From: an uncultured Collinsella sp.
Lineage (GTDB): Bacteria; Actinomycetota; Coriobacteriia; Coriobacteriales; Coriobacteriaceae
Direction: 5' to 3'
Assembly (NCBI GenBank): GCA_900556875.1
Contig: USQQ01000022.1
Span: 1-22,938, forward strand
Length of the DNA stretch: 22,938 nucleotides
The notes under the pieces are model-generated. The model worked only from the letters and a program-made list of their open reading frames with translations. It was not told the origin of the DNA and did no database searches. Shown in pieces: positions 1 to 7,025 of the stretch (position 1 is the stretch's first letter; every line of letters begins with the position of its first letter). The translations under genes were made by a program, and so were the position numbers.

Positions 1-294
1 CTGATCCGGTCCGACCGGGCCGCGCGGCAAGGAGATATATTGCCAGACCGGAGGGGCGCCGGGGGCGGGAATCGCGCACTCCATATTTTGTTCACAAATG
101 AATAGGTCCCTCAGTCACGTCACTGAGGTTATAACTGAAGCATCAGCTTCTGATATTGGCGGTGACCAGCTGGTTTATAGATGTTGAGGCATCGGTCATC
201 TCTGGAGCGCCACTTTACTCCAAAAGCATCGGTTATTTGTTTCCCGTCGGTAAAAGGCAGGTTTTGTTCGCCAAGCGTTCCTATATATAGAAGT
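1..294. other. Left-edge region without a supported gene
   Basis: The first ~85 bases are very GC-rich and then composition drops sharply to A+T-rich. On the minus strand a frame opening at an ATG near base 92 stays open to the window edge (MECAIPAPGAPPVW...), with GC-rich third positions but no visible Shine-Dalgarno, so I do not call it. Two small inverted repeats are visible: CCTCAGT/ACTGAGG near 113-132 and GAAGC/GCTTC near 138-151. Neither has a clear T tract. Nothing else is supported here. Confidence 0.4.
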
Positions 295-383
295 TCGGGT
301 TCGAACCGTGCATCGGTAACAAAAAAGCGACCAGCCGGAGCCGATCGCTTTCTATTCTATGCTGGAGCATCCAGAGGGGTTCT
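295..383 (-). repeat. Decayed copy of the tRNA-Lys terminator and 3' flank
   Basis: This stretch aligns with 1458-1545, next to the intact tRNA-Lys. Shared blocks are TTCGGGTTCGAACC, AACAAAAAAGCG and CGCTTTCTATTCTATG, in the same order and orientation, followed by a degenerate tRNA 3' end (..AGGGGTTC). The inner part (about 322-353) still folds on the minus strand as a terminator-like hairpin, AAAGCGATCGGC paired with GCTGGTCGCTTT and a T-rich tail. Intact and decayed copies are about 1.16 kb apart and enclose the TraX gene, which suggests segmental duplication or an integration scar. Confidence 0.7.
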
Positions 384-534
384 TCCGAACTCATTTTCTC
401 GCTGCCATTCATGCTTTCGAAGCATCTTTCTACAGCCCTCGTTGTCTATCCTCGTATCTCACAGGTCTTCCGGAAATTCACAAGCAGTCTTAGGGTCAAT
501 TTAGTTCTGCTTTCAGAGACTTGTTTGAGAGTTT

Positions 535-1332
535 TTAAAGACAGTTCAAAACAATAAGTGAGACACCATAAAGCAGAGCAAGATGAGCCGGATAGAAAAT
601 GTAGAAGAAATATTTGAGCTTCAGCCCTCGCTTGCCATTATAAAGATTGATAAGCAGCAACGAAACGACCGCGGCAGCAACATCAGGATTAAATATATTA
701 GCTGTAGCAAACTCAAATCCGCCGCCAACTATATGGCATGACGAAAGGAGCACTGCGCATACTGCAGCAAAGAACATCTTGGCCTTGCTGTCGTGGAATA
801 AATAGAATGCAGCCACAAGCAGAATGCCATACACACCGCCATCTAGTTTAGTGTATTCAGCTGCCAGTGCTGTCAAAACAATCAGAGCAGTTTCTGCGAT
901 GTACCTCTTCCATTTTGAAAGGCTTTGTATCTTTTCCAGAATTATCAAGAAGACCAAGCAAAGCAGGAGCTCACACATAACATTTTGTTGCCGAAGGTCA
1001 AATAGTTGCCCGGTTTGAACGAAATCGTATATGGGCTCCGCAATGATTGCGAAGACAAGCATATTTCGCAGGTACCTCTTTATGTCATGAGTATGCAAAA
1101 ATCCCTCAACTATCAAAAAGCAAAATAAGGGAAATGCAATTCTGCCAAGAACATGAAGCACATCCGAAGCCTCGCTTAGAATCGCCCACTGTTCGTCTGA
1201 TATCTGATTGTACGATGCGTGAGTCATGATTCCATTGGTCAGGACGATCCTGCTTACATGATCGAGAACCATCGAAATGGCCGCTATTATCTTTAATGTG
1301 CTGCCGCTAATTCCGTATCTATCTGTTTTCAT
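535..1332 (-). CDS. TraX-family integral membrane protein
   Basis: A 265-residue, very hydrophobic protein with about eight or nine predicted membrane segments. Family hallmarks visible are an opening STLKIIAAISMVLDH (residues 11-25), GRIAFPLFCFLIVEGF (63-78), an AEPIYDF segment (98-104), NVM (117-119) and the C-terminal KYFFYIFYPAHLALLYG. These match the TraX family (PF05857), named for F-pilin N-acetylation but widespread in Firmicutes and Actinobacteria, where its substrate is unknown and acyl transfer to a surface molecule is only inferred. The ATG start has AAAGGA seven to eight bases upstream. The gene is visibly richer in A+T than its neighbours and sits between tRNA-Lys-derived duplications, so horizontal arrival is likely. 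It stands alone, with no clear terminator after its TAA. Confidence 0.85.
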   Translation of the reverse strand: MKTDRYGISGSTLKIIAAISMVLDHVSRIVLTNGIMTHASYNQISDEQWAILSEASDVLHVLGRIAFPLFCFLIVEGFLHTHDIKRYLRNMLVFAIIAEPIYDFVQTGQLFDLRQQNVMCELLLCLVFLIILEKIQSLSKWKRYIAETALIVLTALAAEYTKLDGGVYGILLVAAFYLFHDSKAKMFFAAVCAVLLSSCHIVGGGFEFATANIFNPDVAAAVVSLLLINLYNGKRGLKLKYFFYIFYPAHLALLYGVSLIVLNCL

Positions 1333-1349
1333 TTCGTTTTCCTTTCTTT

Positions 1350-1393
1350 GGGTGGGCCGTCAGAGGTTCGGCCTGCTCTGCAGACGGCCGCTG
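1350..1393 (-). pseudogene. Shrunken tRNA-Lys relic (anticodon arm deleted)
   Basis: Plus-strand GGTGGGCCGTCAGAGGTTC at 1351-1369 matches the intact tRNA-Lys 3' end at 1527-1545 in 18 of 19 positions. It is followed directly by CCTGCTCTGC and ACGGCC, which match the 5' half of the same tRNA. On the minus strand the relic keeps a 7-bp acceptor-like stem (GGCCGTC with GACGGCC) and a 3' end reading CACC. The anticodon arm and most of the D and T arms are lost. It ends about 18 bases before the TraX start codon. A transcript reading through from tRNA-Lys would carry it. Confidence 0.7.
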
Positions 1394-1486
1394 CGGCGCT
1401 TCGCGCCTTGCGCGCTGCGCTGGCAAACGCTCACGCGTTTCCTCAGCTCCGCGCCCTTTCGGGTTCGAACCCATGTCGCGGCAACA
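1394..1486. other. GC-rich hairpin spacer beside tRNA-Lys
   Basis: The spacer between the relic and the tRNA-Lys terminator holds two short-loop inverted repeats: GGCGC-TTC-GCGCC (about 1395-1407) and AAACGC-TCAC-GCGTTT (about 1425-1440). A T-arm-like GGGTTCGAACCC follows at 1461-1472. No open frame here resembles a gene. The layout resembles the spacer beside tRNA-Gly at 16840-16980. Confidence 0.5.
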
Positions 1487-1519
1487 AAAAAGCGGCCGGC
1501 ATCCGCCAGTCGCTTTTCT
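1486..1519 (-). terminator. Rho-independent terminator of tRNA-Lys
   Basis: On the minus strand AAAGCGACTGGC pairs with GCCGGCCGCTTT around a GGAT loop (one mismatch, one G-T pair), followed by a run of six T. It begins about ten bases after the tRNA 3' end. Confidence 0.85.
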
Positions 1520-1525
1520 ATTCTA

Positions 1526-1601
1526 TGGTGGGCCGTCAGGGGTTCGAACCCTGGACCTTGGGATTAAAAGTCCCCTGCTCTGCCAGCTGAGCTAACGGCC
1601 C
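1526..1601 (-). tRNA. tRNA-Lys, anticodon TTT
   Basis: A 76-base tRNA reading GGGCCGTTAGCTCAG... on the minus strand. The acceptor stem is GGGCCGT/ACGGCCC, the anticodon loop is CTTTTAA (TTT, lysine), the T arm is CAGGG-TTCGAAC-CCCTG, and the CCA end is encoded. A promoter lies just upstream and a terminator just downstream. Its 3' end has been duplicated twice in the flanking DNA (1351-1369, and weakly at 362-383). Confidence 0.97.
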
Positions 1602-1610
1602 GCGGGTGGC

Positions 1611-1639
1611 ATTGTACCACGGTCTGGGGCTATTCCCAA
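1611..1639 (-). promoter_or_regulatory. tRNA-Lys promoter
   Basis: On the minus strand TTGGGA (1639-1634) and TACAAT (1616-1611) are separated by exactly 17 bp, and the -10 ends ten bases before the mature tRNA. The -35 lies inside the last codons of the upstream aminopeptidase gene. Confidence 0.65.
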
Positions 1640-2910
1640 CTCCATTGGCCGTTCTGGAAAATCACAACTTCACGTCCATCAGGCGTAATGCCCGTAATAT
1701 CGATATCGTCCGTGCCGATCATAAAATCGACGTGCGTGCTCGAGACGTTAACGCCATGCTCCAGGAGCTCTTCCTTGGACATGTCATACCCACCCTCGAT
1801 ACATTCGGGGAAACCGACACCTAGCGCGAGATGGCAGCTGGCGTTCTCATCATAGAGCGTGTCATAGAACAAAACGCCACTTTCACGGATCGGCGTGTTC
1901 TTGGAGATAAGCGCGACCTCACCCAGATGAGCGGCACCTTCATCGGTGTCAATGATGCTCGCAAGCGTCGCCTTGCCCACGCGGGCATCGTAGTCCGCTA
2001 CGCGGCCGGCCTCGAACTTAATCCAAAAATCGTCGACCTTGTTACCGTGGTGAATGAGCGGCATGGCCGAGTACACGATACCGTCGGCGCGCATACGATC
2101 AGGCGAGGTGAAGACTTCCTCGGTGGGAATGTTGGGGAAGAAGGGGTGTCCATCGGGCGTCTTGCCCTTGCCGCCGGCCCACTCGTGACCCTTCGTCATG
2201 CCAATCGTCAGATCGGTTCCATTTTCCGCGGTGTAATGCAGGCGGTCAAAACGATTGTCGTTCAGGAAACGCAGGTTCTTTTCGAACGCCGCGTCATGAA
2301 GCTCCCAGTCGCTCTCCGGGTCCTGGCCATCGGCACGAGCGGTGTGCAGAATCGCATTCCATAGCTTATAGATTGCAACCTCATCGGCGTCTCCCGGGAA
2401 CACCTCGTGCGCCCAAGCCACGACCGGAGCGCCGGCGATGCACCACGGATTGATGTTGTAATCCAGTCCACGGCGGAAAGCTTTGCACTGCGTATTCCTC
2501 GCCTTGGATGCCGCGGCCGGCTTGGCTGGATCGATGCCCTTGAGGGCTGCAGGATCCGCACCCTCAATAAAGATAAAGCAGGCGCCATCCTGGGCCAGGG
2601 AATCCAACTGCAGGCGCTTCCACTCGGGCGTCTGCTCAAAATAGCTTTTATCGACATGCTCGTACGTGAGCCTCGTCACGGCATCATCGGCCCAAATGAC
2701 CGTCACGTGGCCAGCGCCGGCGGCATAAGCCTCCGCGACCACCACGCGGGCAAAAGGCGCGCACTCGACCGGAGACTGAACGACAACCTCCTGGCCGGGC
2801 TTGACGTTTACGCCTTTGCGGACAACCAGGCGCGCATAGTTTTTAATCTTGGGCTCCAGGGCCTTCATGCCCTCCAGAGCTTCTTCGACCGTCAGGGCAG
2901 CTCGAATCAT
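1630..2910 (-). CDS. M29-family metallo-aminopeptidase (AmpS/PepS-like)
   Basis: A cytosolic aminopeptidase of 426 residues, close to the ~410 usual for the thermophilic aminopeptidase (M29) family, which removes N-terminal residues from peptides using two metal ions. The expected ligands are visible: IPTEEVFTSP (Glu264/265), HLGEVALI (Glu331), YDENASCHLALG (His360) and THVDFMIG (His393, Asp395). I place the start at the ATG at 2910 because GGAG lies six bases upstream. An in-frame ATG four codons earlier (2922) overlaps that ribosome site and is less likely. The gene is monocistronic by position, with a hairpin upstream at 2940-2971. Its 3' end contains the tRNA-Lys promoter. Confidence 0.95.
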   Translation of the reverse strand: MIRAALTVEEALEGMKALEPKIKNYARLVVRKGVNVKPGQEVVVQSPVECAPFARVVVAEAYAAGAGHVTVIWADDAVTRLTYEHVDKSYFEQTPEWKRLQLDSLAQDGACFIFIEGADPAALKGIDPAKPAAASKARNTQCKAFRRGLDYNINPWCIAGAPVVAWAHEVFPGDADEVAIYKLWNAILHTARADGQDPESDWELHDAAFEKNLRFLNDNRFDRLHYTAENGTDLTIGMTKGHEWAGGKGKTPDGHPFFPNIPTEEVFTSPDRMRADGIVYSAMPLIHHGNKVDDFWIKFEAGRVADYDARVGKATLASIIDTDEGAAHLGEVALISKNTPIRESGVLFYDTLYDENASCHLALGVGFPECIEGGYDMSKEELLEHGVNVSSTHVDFMIGTDDIDITGITPDGREVVIFQNGQWSWE

Positions 2911-2939
2911 GTGCCACTCCATCTATCTATAGGACAATA

Positions 2940-2971
2940 ATAAGGCGCGCCGCAAAAACGACACGCCTTAT
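2940..2971 (-). terminator. Strong hairpin after the purC / membrane-protein pair
   Basis: On the minus strand ATAAGGCGTGTCG pairs over 13 bp (two G-T pairs) with CGGCGCGCCTTAT around a T-rich TTTTTG loop. It lies 29 bases after the membrane-protein stop and 30 bases before the aminopeptidase start. The T tail is short (TATTATTG), so termination is likely but not textbook. Confidence 0.6.
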
Positions 2972-2999
2972 ATCTTAGCGATAAGTGTGAATGCAAACG

Positions 3000-3575
3000 C
3001 TACTTCTTCTTGGAGTCCTTTTTATCCTCCTCGGCAGCTGCGCGCTCGATAAGAGCGTTGAGCTTGTTCTCGGACATGCCCTCGGCCTGCGCGCGATACA
3101 TGTTACGCAAGGGACGAATACGAACGAAGTCGTAGATAAAGTCACCCAGGATGATGACATAGGACAAAACGATGCCGACCATCTGAACAGGACTGGACAC
3201 CGTGCCGCCGGGAGCGAAGTAGAGCGAAGCCCCGATTGCCACGACGAGCACCATGCCGATAGCGAGCACAGCCCACCAAATACGGCGGCGCTTGGTGTAG
3301 TCCTCATCCTGCTTGAGAAGGATATTCGACACCGTGTAGATGCGGTCCTCCTTGGCGCGCTGCTTAGCCTTGCGGGCGCGCTTCTCCTCTTTAGAGAGGC
3401 CCTCGAGGTTCTCGCCCTTCTCGAGCTCTTTGCGGCGTGCCTTAGACGAAGCCGGCACGACGCGGACAGAGCTCGCTGCCTGACGGGCAGGCTTAGCAGA
3501 TGCGGCGGACTTGCGCGCAACCCCGGTAACCTCGTGGGATTGCGTGCGCTTGTTCGTGGCGCTACGGGTACTCAC
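3000..3575 (-). CDS. Basic two-helix membrane protein of unknown function
   Basis: I do not recognise a named family. The 191 residues start with ~95 highly basic, alanine-, lysine- and arginine-rich residues. Two membrane helices follow (about 99-120 and 129-149), separated by a short Gly/Pro/Ser loop, and then a charged tail ending in a lysine cluster (DKKDSKKK). The basic N-terminus suggests an N-in orientation with a large cytoplasmic part that could touch nucleic acid or anionic lipid; this is inference. It starts at a GTG directly abutting the purC stop (TAA-GTG) with AAGGAG nine bases upstream, inside the end of purC. Co-translation with purC is therefore likely. Confidence 0.8.
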   Translation of the reverse strand: MSTRSATNKRTQSHEVTGVARKSAASAKPARQAASSVRVVPASSKARRKELEKGENLEGLSKEEKRARKAKQRAKEDRIYTVSNILLKQDEDYTKRRRIWWAVLAIGMVLVVAIGASLYFAPGGTVSSPVQMVGIVLSYVIILGDFIYDFVRIRPLRNMYRAQAEGMSENKLNALIERAAAEEDKKDSKKK

Positions 3576-4463
3576 TTATGCGTTCTCCTTCATGCTTGTG
3601 AACTGGGAGCCCGTGATGATCTGGAAGGCCTCGCGATAGCGCTCGGACGTGCCATCGATGACCTCGGCGGGCAGGTGCGGGGTCTCCCCCGTCATATCCC
3701 AGTTGGCCTTGAGCCAATTGCGGACGAATTGTTTGTCGTAGCTGGGCTGGATCTTGCCCTCCTCGTAGCTGGCAGCAGGCCAGAAACGGCTGGAATCGGG
3801 CGTGAGGCACTCGTCGATCAGCGTGACCTTGCCATCGATGACACCAAACTCGAACTTGGTGTCGGCAATGATGATGCCACGGGTCGCGGCGTACTCGGCA
3901 GCGGCCTTGTAGATCTTGAGGGAAAGGTCGCGAATCTGCGTGGCGATGTCCTCGCCCACGATCTCGCAGCAACGCTCGAACGAGATGTTCTCGTCGTGGT
4001 CACCGATCTCGGCCTTCGTGGACGGCGTGAACAGCGGCTCAGGAAGCTTGGAAGCCTCGGTCAGGCCCTCAGGCAGCTGGATGCCGCAGACGGTGCCGTT
4101 CTCGTCGTAGGTCTTCTTGCCCGAACCGGTCAGATAGCCGCGGACGATGCACTCGATAGGAATCGTCTGGGCCTTCTTAACCAGCATGGCGCGGCCGGCG
4201 AGGTAGTCACGATACTCAGCAAACTCCTCAGGGAAATCCGCCGGGTCGATGGAAACGAGGTGGTTGGGAACGATGTCGGCAAACTTATCGAACCAGAATG
4301 CCGAGATGCGGTTGAGCACCTCTCCCTTAAACGGAATCTCGTCGGGAAGAATGAAGTCGAACGCAGAAATGCGGTCGGTGGCGACCATCAGCAGGTTTTC
4401 ACCGGCATCGTAGATATCACGAACCTTGCCACGGGAATCTGGACGACGCTCCATCGTTGTCAC
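3576..4463 (-). CDS. purC: Phosphoribosylaminoimidazole-succinocarboxamide synthase (SAICAR synthetase)
   Basis: Catalyses ATP-dependent joining of aspartate to CAIR to give SAICAR in de novo purine synthesis, in the cytosol. Visible family features are RGKVRDIYD near the N-terminus, ATDRISAFD, the signature IECIVRGYLTGSG (about 103-115), IADTKFEFG (199-207) and DECLTPDSSRF. At 295 residues it is the longer SAICAR synthetase type. I prefer the GTG at 4463, which has AAGGAG eight bases upstream, over the GTG at 4472, which overlaps that site. The next step's enzyme, purB, is encoded ~11 kb away in the same window on the same strand, not in one pur operon. A basic membrane protein follows without a gap. 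Confidence 0.97.
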   Translation of the reverse strand: MTTMERRPDSRGKVRDIYDAGENLLMVATDRISAFDFILPDEIPFKGEVLNRISAFWFDKFADIVPNHLVSIDPADFPEEFAEYRDYLAGRAMLVKKAQTIPIECIVRGYLTGSGKKTYDENGTVCGIQLPEGLTEASKLPEPLFTPSTKAEIGDHDENISFERCCEIVGEDIATQIRDLSLKIYKAAAEYAATRGIIIADTKFEFGVIDGKVTLIDECLTPDSSRFWPAASYEEGKIQPSYDKQFVRNWLKANWDMTGETPHLPAEVIDGTSERYREAFQIITGSQFTSMKENA

Positions 4464-4572
4464 GTGAGTCACTCCTTACCAAAATACGACAGTAATGCGG
4501 GTTCTTTCCCGCACGTTTTCGCAAACTCGGAGCGGCAGGGACGAAACCCCTCCTTCACCGAATAGCGAAAAG

Positions 4573-6138
4573 CTAGTGCTCCATTGTAGTAGATGCCGCG
4601 TCCGCCGTGTGCTCGCGAGGCAGATGAATTGTAAAAGTCGTACCCTTTCCAAGCTCAGACTCCACGGAAATGTAGCCATGATGGCGCTCGACGATTTGTT
4701 TAGTCACGGCGAGGCCCACGCCCAGGCCACCCGCCTCGCGGGCGCGACTGGCGTCGGCACGCCAAAAACGACCAAAGATGCGCGACAGATCGTCCTTGGC
4801 AATACCGATGCCGGTATCCGAAACGGCAATACTGACATGCTTGCGGTCACTGAGCACCGACACCACGACCCAACCGCCCTCGGGGGTGTAGCGCATGGCG
4901 TTGCTCATGAGATTGATGACGCATTGTGTGATCATGTCGGGATCGGCTTCGACGACATCGTCGTGACCTTGGGTCTCGTCAGCAAAGCGCAAGCGCAGAT
5001 CGCGGTCGATAAACAGGCGCTCCTGGGCATTGACGATGGAACGCACGAAAGGAACCATGTCCACCGGCTCAAGGTTGAGCGGAGCCGTGCTGTTTTCCAT
5101 GCGCGACAGGTCGAGCATCTGCTGCACCAGACGAGCCAGGCGACGCGTCTCGGAAGCAACAGTCTCCAAGTGCTCATCGTCGGTAGGATATACGCCATCC
5201 TGCATGGCCTCGACCGTTGCGAGCATGGCCATAAGCGGAGTACGAAGTTCGTGAGCCACGTCCGAGGTCAAACGTTTCTCGTGTTTCATATCCTTCTCGA
5301 GCGAAGTGGCCATCTCATCGAACGTCTCGCCCAGTTGATCGATCTCGTCATCGCCGCGCAAGCCCGTACGAGCAGACAGATCGCCATCGCGAATTTGCTT
5401 GGCCGTGCTGGTAATACGGTGAATCGGCTTGGTGAGCATGCGCGACACGAGTGATCCGATAACGACCGAAATGCAAACTGCAACAACCGCAGCAAGGGCC
5501 ATGGCGTTAAAGGTCTTCTCCCTAAACGCAGAATCTGCCTTGGTGAGCAAGGCATCGGAGCCGATAGCCCACAGCTTTACTTGTCCGACATGCTCGCCGG
5601 AAGACGTTATGATTTCGACGTTTGCAACGCTATCGGAGCCGGTGGGAGCCGACGAGACCGGACTATGCGATGCTTTTTTACCGCTCGAGCTGCTCGACGC
5701 CGATTCGCTCTCGCGCACATCGGCGGTCGCGCTTGCCGAAGGCCACGAGTCGTCATAGACGACAACGCCCTTCTTGTTGACGACCTGCATACTCAGGTCG
5801 TCGGATACCAAACTCGATGTCGCGACCGTGCGCAGCTCGCCCGCAGTCCAGTTGCCGTTTTCCTCATACGACGTCGCAAGCTTTTCGGCAGCAGAATTGG
5901 CGATCTCGACGATATTGGAGCGCGTGTAATCCGAAAAGACCGTGCCCCACACAACAGAGACCACGCCCACCAGCACCAATACCGTCATGAGCGATGTCAG
6001 AGCAAAAGCAAGTGCCATGCGCGAGGGATAGCTCATCGTTGGCCGTGAATCGGAACGAGGCGTGTTCCAACTAGCCTTGGAACCCGCCTCGCTCTCCTGC
6101 TTGTGCTTTTGTCCGATTTCAAAGCGCGCAGGTGTCAT
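4573..6138 (-). CDS. Membrane sensor histidine kinase
   Basis: The kinase of a two-component pair, 521 residues. After a polar 40-residue N-terminus come helix 1 (about 42-65), an extracellular sensor of ~145 residues, helix 2 (about 211-232), HAMP (232-285), the dimerisation/phosphoacceptor helix with HELRTPL (His296), and an ATPase domain with the N box around Asn413, DTGIG (441-445) and the GGLGVGLA loop (470-477). All catalytic motifs are intact. The sensor carries an insertion dominated by Ser and Ala (about 134-170) that is probably disordered. AGGGA precedes the ATG by about eight bases, and only 11 bases separate it from the regulator gene, so the two are one operon. The stimulus is not readable from sequence; topology resembles envelope-stress sensors of Actinobacteria. 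Confidence 0.95.
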   Translation of the reverse strand: MTPARFEIGQKHKQESEAGSKASWNTPRSDSRPTMSYPSRMALAFALTSLMTVLVLVGVVSVVWGTVFSDYTRSNIVEIANSAAEKLATSYEENGNWTAGELRTVATSSLVSDDLSMQVVNKKGVVVYDDSWPSASATADVRESESASSSSSGKKASHSPVSSAPTGSDSVANVEIITSSGEHVGQVKLWAIGSDALLTKADSAFREKTFNAMALAAVVAVCISVVIGSLVSRMLTKPIHRITSTAKQIRDGDLSARTGLRGDDEIDQLGETFDEMATSLEKDMKHEKRLTSDVAHELRTPLMAMLATVEAMQDGVYPTDDEHLETVASETRRLARLVQQMLDLSRMENSTAPLNLEPVDMVPFVRSIVNAQERLFIDRDLRLRFADETQGHDDVVEADPDMITQCVINLMSNAMRYTPEGGWVVVSVLSDRKHVSIAVSDTGIGIAKDDLSRIFGRFWRADASRAREAGGLGVGLAVTKQIVERHHGYISVESELGKGTTFTIHLPREHTADAASTTMEH

Positions 6139-6149
6139 ATATGATTTCC

Positions 6150-6872
6150 CTATTTCTCGTCCGACTTATCGGTCTTGGCCGGAGCCTCGAAGCGATAGCC
6201 GACACCGTGGACGGTGTAGAGCCACTTGGGCTTCTTGGGATCATCGCCCAGCTTGGCGCGAAGGTTCTTCACGTGGCTATCGATGGTGCGCTCATAGCCC
6301 TCAAAGTCGTAGCCGAGCACCTTCTCGACCAGCTCCATGCGGTTGTAGACGCGACCGGGGTGACGGGCAAGCGTGGTGAGCAGCTTAAACTCGGAAGCCG
6401 TCAGGTCGACTTCCTTGCCCTCGACCAAAATCTTGTGGCCCGAGATATCGATGACCAGATCGCCGAAGTCGAGTACCTCGACGGCTGGCTCGTCGGCCTG
6501 ATGGGCACGGCGGAACAAGGCGCGTACGCGCGCGACAAGCTCGCGCGGCGAGAACGGCTTAATCAGATAGTCGTCGGCGCCGAGCTCAAGACCGATAATA
6601 CGGTCCTCGATCTCGCCCTTGGCAGTCAGCATGATGATGGGGACATCCGAGGTATCGCGAATGGTGCGGCAAACGCGCTCGCCGGGGATCTTGGGGAGCA
6701 TAAGGTCGAGCACGACCAGGTCAAACTGATGCTTCTCGAACTCCTCGATCGCGGACTGGCCGTCGCCGACACCCACAACCCAGTAGCCTTCGCGCTCGAG
6801 ATAGGCAGCGACGGCGTCACGGATTGCCTTCTCATCCTCGACCAGCAGAATCTTTTTTGCATCTGAAGCCAT
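6150..6872 (-). CDS. OmpR/PhoB-family response regulator
   Basis: A 240-residue DNA-binding regulator phosphorylated by the kinase encoded directly downstream. The receiver domain (about 6-118) has the acidic pocket at Glu12/Asp13, phosphoacceptor Asp56 in VVLDLMLP, Thr83 and Lys105. The C-terminal winged helix (about 137-232) has the recognition region YERTIDSHVKNLRAKLG and ends with TVHGVGYRFE. I place the start at the ATG at 6872, which has a GGGGGG ribosome site six bases upstream; an in-frame ATG at 6893 would put that site inside the gene. Target genes cannot be assigned from sequence. Confidence 0.96.
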   Translation of the reverse strand: MASDAKKILLVEDEKAIRDAVAAYLEREGYWVVGVGDGQSAIEEFEKHQFDLVVLDLMLPKIPGERVCRTIRDTSDVPIIMLTAKGEIEDRIIGLELGADDYLIKPFSPRELVARVRALFRRAHQADEPAVEVLDFGDLVIDISGHKILVEGKEVDLTASEFKLLTTLARHPGRVYNRMELVEKVLGYDFEGYERTIDSHVKNLRAKLGDDPKKPKWLYTVHGVGYRFEAPAKTDKSDEK

Positions 6873-6927
6873 AACACGGCCCCCCTGTCTCAATCAGCTA
6901 AGAACAAGCCCATTTTAACGCACCTGA

Positions 6928-6966
6928 GCCCGCCGGATGCCACTATGACGCGGCAGCTCGGCGGGC
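6928..6966 (-). terminator. Inverted repeat between lipoprotein gene and regulator
   Basis: GCCCGCCG and CGGCGGGC flank an inner GCC/GGC pair, giving a stable hairpin 60 bases after the Tat lipoprotein stop. No T run follows on either strand, so it may be a weak terminator or a leader structure of the regulator mRNA. Confidence 0.4.
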
Positions 6967-7025
6967 GGTACTCACAATTACAACGCGTTTATTCCCCTGT
7001 TGGCGCCTTTTTAACCCCTCTAAGC

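Noticed and set aside
1..92. Possible N-terminus of a minus-strand gene leaving the left edge
   Set aside because: Open frame and GC-rich third positions, but only ~30 codons, no ribosome site and no recognised family.
181..504. 107-residue plus-strand frame
   Set aside because: It runs through the decayed tRNA-Lys flank and its peptide is the translation of tRNA/terminator sequence.
4498..4513. Inverted repeat GCGGG/CCCGC before purC
   Set aside because: A five-bp stem with no T run; too weak to call a terminator or purine-responsive site.
2991..4565. 524-residue plus-strand frame across purC
   Set aside because: It is antisense to purC and the adjoining membrane gene, has no family resemblance, and arises from GC-rich codon bias.
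6894..6930. Promoter of the response regulator at TTAAAAT
   Set aside because: A -10-like sequence is present, but no -35 at suitable spacing could be found.
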